This document shows, piece after piece, positions 26,848 through 37,622 of a stretch of DNA of 64,000 nt. Position numbers and translations under genes: made by a program. How positions within the stretch are numbered: position 1 is the first letter of the stretch; each line of letters begins with the position of its first letter. Below the pieces are notes generated by a model that saw only the letters and a program-made list of their open reading frames with translations, was not told the DNA's origin and did no database searches. The DNA comes from Latrodectus hesperus (taxonomy: Eukaryota; Arthropoda; Arachnida; Araneae; Theridiidae), in the NCBI GenBank assembly GCA_037975125.1, contig JAJQOW010000020.1, positions 1,364,411 through 1,428,410 on the forward strand. Reading direction: 5' to 3'.

Positions 26848-26859
26848 ATGGAAAGGAAG
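26848..26859 (+). CDS. Coding exon 1 of the cuticle gene (12 nt, MERK)
   Basis: The ATG sits in a strong start context (CTCGCCATGG) and is followed by only three more codons before a consensus donor AAG/GTGAGT at 26860. A tiny first coding exon carrying just the start of the signal peptide is common in arthropod cuticular protein genes. Joining it in phase 0 to the exon at 30966 completes a normal hydrophobic signal peptide, which is the main reason for choosing this start. Confidence 0.82.
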
Positions 26860-29800
26860 GTGAGTACTCCACTGCCATACTTCTCTGAAAGCCCCTCACT
26901 GGATTACCCTTAACATGCTTTCGCTGAAGAATTTTTCCGTATTTTAGAGAATGCAGCAGAGCAAACGATTAAATAGCGAACCAGTTTTTAAGAGATGCTT
27001 CGTAATCTGGCGAACGATATGTAGTGCTTAGATTTAAAAAAATATGTCTAAATCTAAACACGTAGTTATTATATATATATTTTATAGTAATTTTTATAAG
27101 TTAATCTAAATGCATAGTTATATATTTTATGATACATTTTTTGTATATTTTAAGGCAATGTTTAGAAACTCCAACTTCAATGAGTATATGCGTTCGCGTG
27201 ACATACGTACATTGAGATCATATATGAATAGCCCCGTTTTTACTTATCTTTTTCTCAAAGTTTTTACACTTATTACAATTTTTCCCGATATTTCCTTGTT
27301 TCTATAATTTCCATTTCCATTACCTGCATTATTATACCATTATTTTTTGAGTTGCGTTTTAAATGATATTCCAAATAATTATGTTTCCTTATAATTCCTA
27401 ATAATTATGTTTCCATGTTTTCTTAAGTATTTTTTCTCATTTGAGAATTTCTAGTTACTCTATATAATTTTCTTCCATTTATTTTGCTATAAATTTTGTC
27501 CAGAAAGATTTCACGTTGCATTCATTCAATTTGATTAGTTGTTACAATAATCATATAAACATATATTTATATATAATAATACTGACGGATATTAATTCAC
27601 ATAGAAATATATAAGTGCTATATAAAGAAGAAAAAGTAAATTTATTTTATTCTACACACCTCTACGTTATACGTAAGCAGTGAATGTGCTCAGACTAAAA
27701 TTTATAAAATTTGAAAATAATAGGGAAACATTTCCAGTAAAACTTTTTGTCAGCTAACTATGAATAGGAAAACTGCATGTGACCTGTGATGCTGGCCACG
27801 TACTTCTAGGAACTTTCGCCTTATCTCAATTTCTGAAGAAGGAAAACAAAATCTGTGGGGAGCATTCTTACAAAAAGTTTAGCGTTAAAAAATTACACTT
27901 GAATAGTATGAAATGTGAGAAAAGAAATATACACTAAACTTGGAGATTTTTAAAAGTTATTTTAAATGATTTAAAACACCTGAGTAAATTTTAAGAATGC
28001 TATGAAATTAAATAAACTTTTGCAACAAACGTTATGACTTTAAATATTTTTAAAATGGCATGTATGTCATAAAAGCTTTCATGACATGCGTGTCATTTTA
28101 AAAATATTCTCCTAACCACGAATAATTAAAAAAAAATCAATTTAAAAATAACACTCGCAAATGTTATTTTAATCATTACAGTTTTTCAATTTAGATTTTA
28201 GGAATGAATCTGTGTTTATTTGTAAGAGCTACAGGAGGAATTTCTCTCCTTTCTTATAGCGGAAAAAGAGATGATTTTTCATGAAATAAATGGCGGCAAA
28301 GCTTATTGACTTTAATGAAGGAAATTTCTAGAAATTTTTTGAATGCTATTTCATTTATATTTCTTGAAATTAAAAATAAATATGAATTTTAAAGAGCTAA
28401 ACATGAACATTGAGGAAATATTTGTATACCATTTAAATTAAATTGATTTTGGCTTAAAAATATTTTGAAAAAATATATTTTTATAGAGAAAATCTTAATA
28501 GAATCTCATATCCCGTATAAACGAAGTACTTAGAGCAAAAAAATAAAAGTTTAACATCAGCTTTTAAGGAATATTTAAGTACTTTAGAAAGAAATCAGAG
28601 ATTTTCAAATCTATCACCTTTGGACCCAATAAAAAATATCGATTACTGTGTATAATTTTAATGTGTTTGAAATACTCACTTATATGGATATTAAAAAACG
28701 CTGTGTCCTTTAAAATACAGCGCAGGAAAAATTAATTTTAATTTAGAGGAATGAATTTTATCTTAATTTTGGTTTCATTTTAATGCGGGTTCTTACTTGT
28801 TTCTCCGTATTTAAAATTCAACCCTTTTCATTAGTTTTCTTAGACTAGATATCACTTTATAGATATTGAAGCAAATACATTTTGAAAGAGAATGGTTTTG
28901 AAACGAATTCGAATCGAAAGGAATTGTTTTTGTAATATAATTTGTTTTTTTTTTTAAAAAAACCATTAAAATGCACAAATTCAGCAAAATGCTTAATATC
29001 ACTCTAGAAATGATTGCTTTTAATCATTTTCCAAAAAATTATTTTAATCAGTTAATATATTTTTAAATAAGGCTTAGATTAATGATTTTATTTACGATAA
29101 AAATATTTTATGAAGAAAATGCAAATCAACAAAATTTTTCTGAAACAGTCCCATTTTTTGGTATTTTTTATTTTAAAGAAATAATATAAAAGGTGCATAT
29201 AACTTTTATATTTTCATGTGTAAAGACATTTATTGAAGATTGCTTCAAAAATAGTTTCCAATAATGATATTTATAATTTAAGTTGAAATGGAAATCTTTG
29301 ACTGCTTTGAATTTGAATTTTAAAGCTTGAATGCATGCACATTTTACATATCGAAATTCGTTTAGGGAAATAATTATACTAAATTCTCATTTTAAGAGTT
29401 AGTTTTTTATTTTGTATGTCAAGCTATATATTTTTAATCACAGAAATATGGATATGTATATTTTATATACATACATTTTTGTAAATGATAAAGATTTTGA
29501 AATGATCAGCGTATTAGATATTAAAATCCTGTTAGCTACATGGTTTAAGCAGAAATAGCATGATGAAAGATACACAAGTATTTTCGCAATTATTATTCTA
29601 CTATTTTTTATATTACATCCAATTTCTAACTTATATAAACATCAATTTTCCTAGCACTATTCAATTTCAGTGGTAAAAATTAAACGCTCAATAATTTAAA
29701 ATGAGTAACCAGTTTCCATTTCAAATTTATTCGGAGTGATATTTTCTGTAGCATTAAAAACAAATATAATTTTTTAAATTATTATTTCTTCTAAGAAATA

Positions 29801-32800
29801 TATATAACATTCTTACATGTGAAATATTTACCTGTAATGTACTGAATTTTTAGGGAAAATCATATTGGAATTATTCTATAAATATTGCTTATATACACTT
29901 CTTAGGACAATTTTTAGAAATAAAAGAACTTTTATTTAGATGACATCTCAATCAAAACTTTGAAAGTGTTTAAAATCCGGTGAATCGCATTTCGTTCATC
30001 TCGTGCTCAATATTGAATTAATTTAGCTTTCTTCCGTTGAGAATTTCTTAAAATTAAAAAATAAACACACATTATAATTGAAAATTTAATAAAGATTTAT
30101 AATTGAAATAAACAATTAAATATATAGCCAAATGCTTAGTATTTTTTTCAATGGCAAAATTAATATTTGTCAATTTATAAAATTTTGAATCAAAAGAAGT
30201 CTCAGCTGGTTTTTTCTTCACCGCTGGAAAAAAACTGCAAATTCGCTTCAAGAAATTTCGGAACATGGCATTCATCAGTAATACATTTACATGTTCATTT
30301 TGTAACATGCAGAAATTTCACTTAAAGATGCTGGCCAACGTTAGTAAAAATTCTAACTTAAAATAAAATTCTAGTTAAAATGCTTAGTTAAGTTTATAAA
30401 TTGAAAAAATAAGCTAATTTTAGTGAGTAATTATATTCAAAGATTTCAAATCTTATAAAACATAAACCTCCAAATTAAATTTATGAAACATTCACAACGG
30501 TGCATATTTATAAATAGTGAGGTTTTCTCGGAATTCGTTATATATTTTAATTTCGAGGTTATAGGTCTCAACTTTTACATTTACATGCTTAAGAATAAAG
30601 GGAAAATTTCAAATATGCACTTTTTCTTATCAGCACTTCTACGATTCATTCGACTTACAACAGCAATTAGCAAGGAAGTTCATTTTTACGTAATTAAAAA
30701 TCGTTTTACTTAAAATGAATGAATTCTAAAAAAATTCCTTCATGGTGAAAAAAATATCCCCTTCGTGTTCTTGAGAAAATTATAAACAGTTATGGTTTCA
30801 GTATCATAAATCAGAAAATGTTACTACTAACTACTGATTAATAACAGATTCCTAATGTGTGTGTGGCTTATGTAAATTTTCATTCTCATCATATTTATAT
30901 CTATTTGTATTTTGTTTAGAAAAGGTTTTGATTTGAACTTATATGCATCTATTTTCGTCTCCTAGGCTATTCTATTCAGCGTCCTCCTCTTAGCATCGAC
31001 GCTAGGTCAGAGCTACCAGAAGGGCTACGGAGGTGGTCAAGGAGGAAATGCTCTTGGTCAAGGCGGCTCTGCAGGTGGAGTAGGTGGTAACAGGGGAGGC
31101 TACGGTGCTGGTGGTGCCGGAGCCGCTGGATTCGGCGGAGGAGCCGGATCCGGAGGATATGGTGCTGGAGGCAACGCTGGTGCTGGACTTGGAGGAGGAG
31201 CAGGAGGATATGGCACTGGCGTCGGAGGCTCTGGTGGATTTGGCCAAGGAGGAGCAGGAGCTGGTGGTGGATATGGTCAAGGAGGAGCAGGAGCTGGTGG
31301 TGGATACGGTCAAGGAGGAGCTGGTGGTGGCTATGGTCAAGGAGGAGCTGGTGGTGGATTTGGCCAAGGAGGAGCAGGAGCTGGTAGTGGATATGGTCAA
31401 GGAGGAGCTGGTGGAGCCGGTGGCTATGGTCAAGGAGGAGCTGGTGGAGCCGGTGGCTATGGTCAAGGAGGAGCTGGTGGAGCCGGTGGCTATGGTCAAG
31501 GAGGAGCAGGAGGATACGGTCAAGGAGGAGCTGGTGGCGCTGGAGAACAGGTTAGACAAGGTTTTGGTGGATATGGTGCAGGTAACACAGGAGGTGATGG
31601 TTCTGCTTTCCCGGCTGTTGGTGGTGGATTTAATAATCAAATTGGAGGGGGATTTCAGCAAGGAGGTTTGCGTGGGGATACAGGAGTTAGAACCAGGGGT
31701 GCTGCTGGTGTAGGACAAGGAAACTACAAAGGGGAGGATGGTGGTTACGACAACGGTATTAATGTAAGTCATTTCAAGACGAAACTCGTTAAGCTAACTT
31801 GTTGAAATTTATGTCATTTTCAAAAACAATTTATGACAAAAGTACTCTGTTTATTAAAATATTTATCAGTATCAACAGAAAGTTAGACTAACAGCTCGCC
31901 AAATAAATTAGCTGTTATGATGCATGTTCATGAAAACATAGTAAAAAGAAGTAAACAGATTACAAAAATAACTAAGTTAAACAATTTTAATTCATGGAAA
32001 AGTCCTGGAAATCAGAAGTTATTTTCTGTAATATTATGTCTGTTAGGATACTTAAGTCGGGATTCGCACGCCAAGTGCTCCTTGCAAACATGCAAATTTT
32101 TCTCCAGGAATTCGCTCATTAAAATATCGAAGCGTCAAGAAGTTTTCCTGAAGTGTCTGCACCTTTTCAGATTATTTGATATTTAATCTTGGTGGAAAAG
32201 TTTTTAAGGGAAAGAAAACTTTACACATGATCTCTAAAAAAATATTCCCAGAAGGTTGTTTTGAAATTTAGTTAACATAAAATTTATGAGAGCCAAATTT
32301 TGAAACAATTTGATTAATTTACCTTTTTTAAATATACTAAGACATTTTATATAATATAAAAATGCTTAAACATGAAGAGAGCATTTGAAGTCGAAACATT
32401 TTGAAAAGATATATTTCTTCCTAACTTATAAACGAGTTTACAAGATCATTTCCTGCAAGTTCTGCAAACATTCAAATGCTTCAATAAACTAATTTACAAA
32501 ATCATTTTAAGTGCTTATTAAGGAGTAAAAAATTATAAAAATAAAAAATATTACAAAGTATAATTGCTGCATATATTACTGAGATTTTTAAATGGGTAAG
32601 CTTTCATCCATTTTTTAAATAAAATGCTTTTACCAGTAATCACATCAAGGTTTCGTTCATTAAAAGCAAGCAGCTTATTCATCTGGCTTATAACGCACTT
32701 CTTTTTGTGACATAAATTTAGCACAAGTGTTTTGTCATTTTTATTTTGCTTATAATGCTCTTGCTTATTAAATGTATTCTCATGTAAGTAAATTTATTTA

Positions 32801-34868
32801 ATTTACCATAGATAAAATCCTTTTACTATTATTATAATAGAATTTAGTTTAAGAACATAAGCTTTCTGTACCACAAAATTCTTAATATGATCTTATGTAA
32901 CAAATAAGCTTAGTCATCTGAAGCTTTAGTTTAAAGAATCATACTACTGTTAATAAATGATATTCTTAAATTCAAGAAATTATTACTGTTTAAATTTGAA
33001 TTCAAAATTTATAATTACATATAATTTTTTTTCATAAATTCAATATATTCTACTATTCATTTTGTCTGAATTCCTTATAAATGCTTCAAATTTCTATAAA
33101 ATTTATAAATTAAAGTAAAATTACAAAATATGAGAATAAAAAGAAAATGAAACGTTCTGCTTCATGCAAGCTTTTCATAAGAACTTCAATGAATTTTTAT
33201 TTCTTATTTTTTCAGTACCCCCCTCAACCCTACCAGTTTGACTACAATATTCAAGACGAGCAAGGGAACTCCAACTACAGACAAGAAGAAGGAGATGAGA
33301 ACGGAAACGTCCGAGGAACTTACGGATACACTGACATCGACGGAGTCTACAGAGTGGTGGAATACGAAGCTGATTCGAATGGTTTCAGAGCAAACATCAG
33401 AACAAACGAGCCAGGTGTTGGCAAAGATAACCCAGCTGATGTCATTATGACCGTTGAAGAACCACCTGCAGCCGTTGTAGCCAGATATGCTCAAAATAAT
33501 GGTCAGAAAGGGTACGGTGGTGGTCAAGGAGGTGCTGGAGTTGGTGGAGGTTACGGTGGTGGAGCTGGTGGTGCAGGAGGATATGGTGGAGCAGCTGGTG
33601 GCGCAGGAGGATATGGTGGAGCAGCTGGTGGCGCAGGAGGATATGGTGGAGCAGCTGGTGGTGCCGGAGGACTTGGTGGTGGTGCTGGAGGATATGGCGC
33701 AGGAGTTGGGGGACAAGGTGCATCTGGTGGTTATGGTGCAGGTGTAAGTGGTGGAAGAGGCCAAGGAGGTGCTGGTGGATACGGTGGAGGAAATAGAGGA
33801 CAAGGAGGATTTGGAACTGGTCTAGGTGGACAAGGAGGATCTGGTGGATATGGATCCGGCCAGGGAAGTCAAAGAAATGGCGGAGGATATGGATCTGGTG
33901 GGCAAGGAGGTGCAGGTGGTCTTGGAGGAGCTGGTAAGCAAGGAGGAAATGGTGGATATGGAGCCGGTGGTGCTGGAGGGCAAGGTCAAGGAGGATATGG
34001 TGGTGCTGGTGTTGGAAGTGGAGTTACTGGAGGATTTGGAGCTGGTGGAGCAGGAGCAGGTGGACGAAATGGAGGTTCCGGAGGGTATGGATCTGGAGGA
34101 ATAGGAGGAGCTAAAGGTGGAGTAAATGGAGGCAGTTCAAATGGATATGGCTCTGGAGGTGCTGGAGGTCGTGGTGGAGCCGGTGGACAAGGAGGTTATG
34201 GAGCCGGAGCAGTTGGTGGAAGAGGTGTTTCTGGTGCCGTGGGAGGAGCAGGAGGACAAGGTGGATATGGTGGAGCTGGAACTGGTGGCTTTGGGGGTAA
34301 AAATGGAAAATCTGGAGGTGCCGGATACGGGGGAAATGGTGGTTTAGGAGGAGCAAATGGAATTGGAGGAGGATATGGTGGACAACAAGGAGGTAGAGGA
34401 GGACAGGGTGGATATGGATCAGGTGGAGCTGGTGGACAAGGTGGAGCTGGTGGACAAGGTGGATATGGTGGTGGAGCTGGAGGACAAGGTGGATTTGGTC
34501 GTGGACAAGGTGGATTTGGTGGTGGAGCCGGTGGACAAGGCGGATATGGTGGAGCCGCTGGTGGATTGGGTGGTAAAAATGGAAAATCTGGTGGAGCTGG
34601 ATATGGAGGAGTTGGAGGGGGTACAGGAGTTGGAGGTGGTGCAGGAGTTGGAGGTGGTGCTGGAGTTGGAGGGGGATATGGTAGTCAGCAGGGAAGCCGA
34701 GGAGGACAAGGTGGCGGCTTCGGTGGTTCCCAAGGAGGTTATGGTGGTCAGCAAGGAGGTAGAGGTGGCCAAGGTGGAGCTGGAGGCTACGGCGGTCAAC
34801 AAGGAGGATTCGGTGGAGCTGGAAACGCCGGTGGCAGTTACGGAAACCAGAAGGGCACAAAGTATTAA
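26848..34868 (+). CDS. Large glycine-rich cuticular protein with RR chitin-binding domain (3 coding exons)
   Basis: Modelled as 26848-26859, 30966-31763 and 33216-34868, all phase 0, giving 820 residues. Residues 1-20 are a signal peptide (MERK, then the hydrophobic stretch AILFSVLLLAS), with cleavage near residues 18-20. Residues 21-270 are mainly GGAGGYGQ-type repeats. Residues 271-337 are the RR domain: aromatic Y/F positions in QPYQFDYN, then GTYGYTDIDG at 304-313, VEYEAD and GFRANIRTNEPG. Residues 338-820 are a second Gly-rich array with GGYGG, GGAGG and GGQGG motifs. RR proteins are structural exoskeleton proteins that bind chitin through this domain. The Gly-rich flanks probably add stiffness or elasticity. 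Cysteine is absent from the parts I translated. Most RR proteins are 100-300 residues, so this one is unusually long. The splice sites GTGAGT/CTCCTAG and GTAAGT/TTTTTCAG support the model. A spidroin is excluded by the RR domain. No transcript evidence is available here. Confidence 0.88.
26860..30965 (+). other. Intron 1 of the cuticle gene (4106 nt)
   Basis: Bounded by GTGAGT and CTCCTAG. AT-rich throughout, with no coding sequence I can support. It holds a 28-bp hairpin at 28043-28108 (listed separately). I see no recognisable SINE or transposon in it, in contrast to the flanks of the gene. Confidence 0.75.
28043..28108 (+). ncRNA. Candidate intronic hairpin RNA (28-bp stem, 10-nt loop)
   Basis: Arms 28043-28070 and 28081-28108 flank a 10-nt loop. 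All 28 positions pair when read as + strand RNA: 25 Watson-Crick pairs and 3 G:U wobbles. In the opposite strand the three wobbles would be A:C mismatches. Size and position (inside intron 1, in the sense of the host gene) are compatible with a miRNA precursor, but the outer half is almost pure A/T and no expression or conservation data are available. It could also be a small foldback repeat. Confidence 0.3.
30966..31763 (+). CDS. Coding exon 2 of the cuticle gene (signal-peptide core and Gly-rich array)
   Basis: The exon runs from the acceptor CTCCTAG (ending 30965) to the donor GTAAGT (from 31764), 266 codons without a stop. It encodes the hydrophobic core of the signal peptide, then a Gly/Ala/Tyr/Gln-rich array in which GGAGGYGQG-like units recur. 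Three nearly identical 33-bp units start at 31424, 31457 and 31490. The last 70 or so codons are less regular and gain charged residues (GEQVRQG, GDTGVRTRG, YKGEDGGYDNG), making a transition into the RR domain of the next exon. It contains no ATG in frame, so scans that require an internal start codon overlook it. Confidence 0.85.
31764..33215 (+). other. Intron 2 of the cuticle gene (1452 nt)
   Basis: Bounded by GTAAGT and a pyrimidine-rich acceptor ending TTTTTTCAG. AT-rich. A short open frame at 31917-32186 has no recognisable features. No repeat recognised. Confidence 0.8.
33216..34868 (+). CDS. Coding exon 3 of the cuticle gene (RR domain and second Gly-rich array)
   Basis: The exon starts after TTATTTTTTCAG and ends with TAA at 34866-34868, 550 codons plus stop. 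The first 67 residues are the RR chitin-binding domain. After a short linker with VIMTVEEPPAAVVARYAQ, a long Gly-rich region follows. It opens with three 30-bp units between 33571 and 33660 (GGAGGYGGAA repeats) and later has GGQGG, GVGGGA and NGKSGGAGYGG motifs. It closes with GSYGNQKGTKY. An in-frame ATG at 33147 lies inside intron 2 upstream of the acceptor, so it is not a likely start: it would give no signal peptide and skip exon 2. Confidence 0.88.
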   Translation, partial: YPPQPYQFDYNIQDEQGNSNYRQEEGDENGNVRGTYGYTDIDGVYRVVEYEADSNGFRANIRTNEPGVGKDNPADVIMTVEEPPAAVVARYAQNNGQKGYGGGQGGAGVGGGYGGGAGGAGGYGGAAGGAGGYGGAAGGAGGYGGAAGGAGGLGGGAGGYGAGVGGQGASGGYGAGVSGGRGQGGAGGYGGGNRGQGGFGTGLGGQGGSGGYGSGQGSQRNGGGYGSGGQGGAGGLGGAGKQGGNGGYGAGGAGGQGQGGYGGAGVGSGVTGGFGAGGAGAGGRNGGSGGYGSGGIGGAKGGVNGGSSNGYGSGGAGGRGGAGGQGGYGAGAVGGRGVSGAVGGAGGQGGYGGAGTGGFGGKNGKSGGAGYGGNGGLGGANGIGGGYGGQQGGRGGQGGYGSGGAGGQGGAGGQGGYGGGAGGQGGFGRGQGGFGGGAGGQGGYGGAAGGLGGKNGKSGGAGYGGVGGGTGVGGGAGVGGGAGVGGGYGSQQGSRGGQGGGFGGSQGGYGGQQGGRGGQGGAGGYGGQQGGFGGAGNAGGSYGNQKGTKY

Positions 34869-35310
34869 CAATTGCTTGGAGAACAAAGAGGATTTTATAA
34901 ATATTTATGAGGAATTTAGCTTTACGAGAACTGCTATTCGGGACAACGTGTCAGTCCTGATTGGCAATTTGCCAAGATCATCCTTCTAGAAAACCATGGA
35001 TGAGAACCTCTTTCATCTATACGTCTTTTAACGCGGGTGCTCATTTGAATGAACTCTGTCTATTTATAGCTTGCATAACAAATTGTGATGTGTTTCATGC
35101 GACGCACTTCTTCTGGTGGGCTCATCGACGCAGAGGACATGCTGCGACATGTTTGTCGTCCATCTTGTTCACACGCCACTTGACACAGCTGTGCCTTCAG
35201 AAATGAGTCTGAAGACACTCCTTCAAGGTGGACTGTCGGGGTTCTTGTCATCTCCTGTCTCTGTGTATACTATTTGTTGTTACAATAAAACTGTTGTTAT
35301 ATCACGTACT
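34869..35310 (+). other. 3' UTR of the cuticle gene with polyadenylation signal
   Basis: After the TAA at 34866-34868 the transcript probably continues to about 35305-35315. A canonical AATAAA lies at 35284-35289, followed by a GT/T-rich stretch (CTGTTGTTATA) that suits a downstream element. The UTR is more GC-rich than the intergenic DNA beyond it. The exact cleavage site is inferred. Confidence 0.6.
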
Positions 35311-36213
35311 GAATTTTAACATATTTTCTTCTTGCAACACGCTTTTAAATCAGCTAAGGAAATTGATTTAAAACAAACTTTCCTTTTTCTAAATTCTGAT
35401 AGAAATGAAGGAAGAAATATGAAGTTATATTACTGAATTTATATAATTCAAAATAGTAGTTAAAATTTTATGGAGTTTTATTTTGCGTAACACTGAACAT
35501 AGCTTTCTGGCTCATATTTTTCAATCTTAAATAATTAACATCATGAAATATCAGAAGTTAAATTAGAGGGAATATAACATCTAAAAGCTAGAGTTAAATT
35601 TAAAATTAAATAAAAAAATTAGAAATCGATACTAACTAAATTAACTAAAAATAAATCAAATCTTTTAGAGAAATTTTAAACATAATAAACTAACTTAAAT
35701 TCTTGAAATCATAAAAAAGTTTTTAGAAATGAGAAAAACATTTCTAATAAGAAAAAAATTTGAATAATTTAGAAAACAAAGGAAACACTGAAGATTATAA
35801 CGGAATAATGTAAACAAAAATTAAAAACAAGAAATGAAGAAAAAGACTCAAAAATATTAAGAAGCGATGAAAATCAAGCAGAGAAAAAAGGACTCTAGGA
35901 TAAGTCGTTTCGATGTCATTCGTTTAAAGGTTTTAAAGAACGAACAAAATAAATAAAGGAATGGATGCCAACACCTTGGAAAGAAATACTAGTTAATTTT
36001 TTTAAATTTCATTTGAATAACTAATATTGCTAAATTTTGCTTTCTAATTTCATATAATTGGTATTAACCATTTAAAATATTTTATAAATTTGGAAATAAC
36101 AATTGCTGAAAGAAAATTTAAAATATATAATTGTACTTGGCTGTGCATAATGTTGAAAAATGCATATAAATATCTGCAAGAATGCTATTAATAGATCAAA
36201 ATTACAGACTTGG
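35311..36213. other. AT-rich intergenic sequence
   Basis: Downstream of the cuticle gene. No gene recognised; A-rich on the + strand at 35580-35900. Confidence 0.4.
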
Positions 36214-36269
36214 AATAAATATAAATAATTAGAAGTACTTAAAAATACTTCTAATTATTTATATTTATT
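36214..36269. repeat. Perfect 24-bp inverted repeat with 8-nt loop
   Basis: Arms 36214-36237 and 36246-36269 are exact reverse complements (core ATAATTAGAAGTA / TACTTCTAATTAT) around CTTAAAAA. Confidence 0.85.
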
Positions 36270-37352
36270 GGAAAAGGAATAAAATTGACTAATAACTTTT
36301 CTTAGGGCATACAACACACAGACATACATAAACACTTTTAAATTAACACATAAGTACAGGCTGTTTGGTGACAAGACGGGGTCGAGACACTGGCGGATAA
36401 TTGGACACAGGACAGCACAAACATTTAAGGCCGTATCTTTCGAAACAGCCGTATTTACATATACAAAAACATATATACATAAATATGATTTTTTTCAATA
36501 AAATAATGGTAAATGATATTATATGGCTTTGAATTTACCCTTACACAGTAAAAACTTAAATTTAAAAACAAAATATATGTTGCGATAATTATTTAACTTA
36601 GTGGACATTGGAGCATATTTCATCATTGAAAAATAAGTTTTTTAATAGGAGCCATGTGAAAAATTAATCAATATTTAAATAAATCTCAGTTTATGTGCAT
36701 TGTTTCATTCCTAACCAAGAAACCGATGATAATATTCAATTACTTATAAATCCCACGTGACTGGATTTGGTGACATGTCATAGTCAATTTTAACACATAT
36801 AATAAAATGAAAAATAAATTTTAACATTTTATCAAAAATGTTAGTTCCAGTCTTAAAAGAATAATAAAAATAACATGCTTATACCAACCATTACTAATGT
36901 CATTATAATTTTGCTTTCAAAAATCTCTGTTTACATTAATTTTGAATTACTTCCTCCATAAGTTAGTTTCCGCTTTCTTAAATTTTATAATAAGCCCAGT
37001 TCACTAAAGTGATGAAAGATACATTTTTAAAACATGTTTAAGGATAAGTGGTAACTTTAGAAACGAACAGAATAAAAAGAAGATAAAAGGTTATTGCCAA
37101 ATGATGGAATTGTTAACATTTTGTAAGTTAAATTATAATTAAAACCGAAGAATCTGAAAATTGTTTAGATATTATGGGGAAAAGAAATGATAAAAAGTAT
37201 TTTCCTTTTTATAATTTCTTTTATGATTTTGCTTTCTATTATTAATCATGAATATGCTTACATGCATGCATCATATTAAAAATATTCAGCAATCACACAC
37301 ACACACATATAAATATAGATATATAATAAAAGTATTAACTAAAATATACTCT
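36270..37352. other. Non-coding sequence
   Basis: A GC-richer patch at 36360-36450 (GACAAGACGGGGTCGAGACA) may be the edge of an old repeat. Otherwise AT-rich. Confidence 0.35.
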
Positions 37353-37354
37353 GT

Positions 37355-37622
37355 GGCACGGCAGCCCATGTAGGCCAAGGCCTACAGTGCCCATCTCGGT
37401 TTTCCTGACCGAGAGGTCCTAGGGTGCGAAACATATGTCCCGGTTAGGTGGTCAGCCTAATGCGAAACCTCCAGTATTTAGTTCCCAAACATGCTTTGTA
37501 CTCAGTGCATTGATCCTCTGAGGGGGGGGGATGAAAGGAATCGACCATCCCGAAGATCAAACCTCGGACCTATGTATGGGGTGGGAGAGACGCTACCGCT
37601 GAGAAACCCGGCTTCCATAATG
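37355..37622 (-). repeat. tRNA-derived SINE, minus strand, single copy
   Basis: Read on the minus strand: GCCGGGTTTCTCAGCGGTAG (A-box region) and GAGGTTTGATCTTCGGGATG (B-box region). A GC-rich body follows with an internal GACCTCTCGGTCAGG palindrome at about 37405-37425 and CATGGGCTGCC. Confidence 0.6.

Noticed and set aside
26342..26899. Minus-strand open frame of 185 codons over the promoter
   Set aside because: Low-complexity Ser/Leu/Pro translation of the GA tract; overlaps the TATA box and first exon of the cuticle gene.
31002..31772. Long minus-strand open frame (256 codons) opposite cuticle exon 2
   Set aside because: Gly codons GGN read as Ser/Thr-type codons on the other strand and stops are rare by composition; Ser/Thr low complexity and no signal or domain.
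33147..33215. In-frame ATG upstream of exon 3 as an alternative start
   Set aside because: The sequence lies in intron 2 before a strong acceptor, gives no signal peptide and ignores the matching exons 1 and 2.
30966..34868. Spidroin (silk) gene
   Set aside because: Repeats are silk-like, but an RR chitin-binding domain is present and no spidroin N- or C-terminal domain is seen.
33204..34886. Several minus-strand and alternative-frame open frames opposite cuticle exon 3
   Set aside because: All follow the repeat composition of the real exon; the + frame alone has an RR domain and joins other exons through consensus splice sites.
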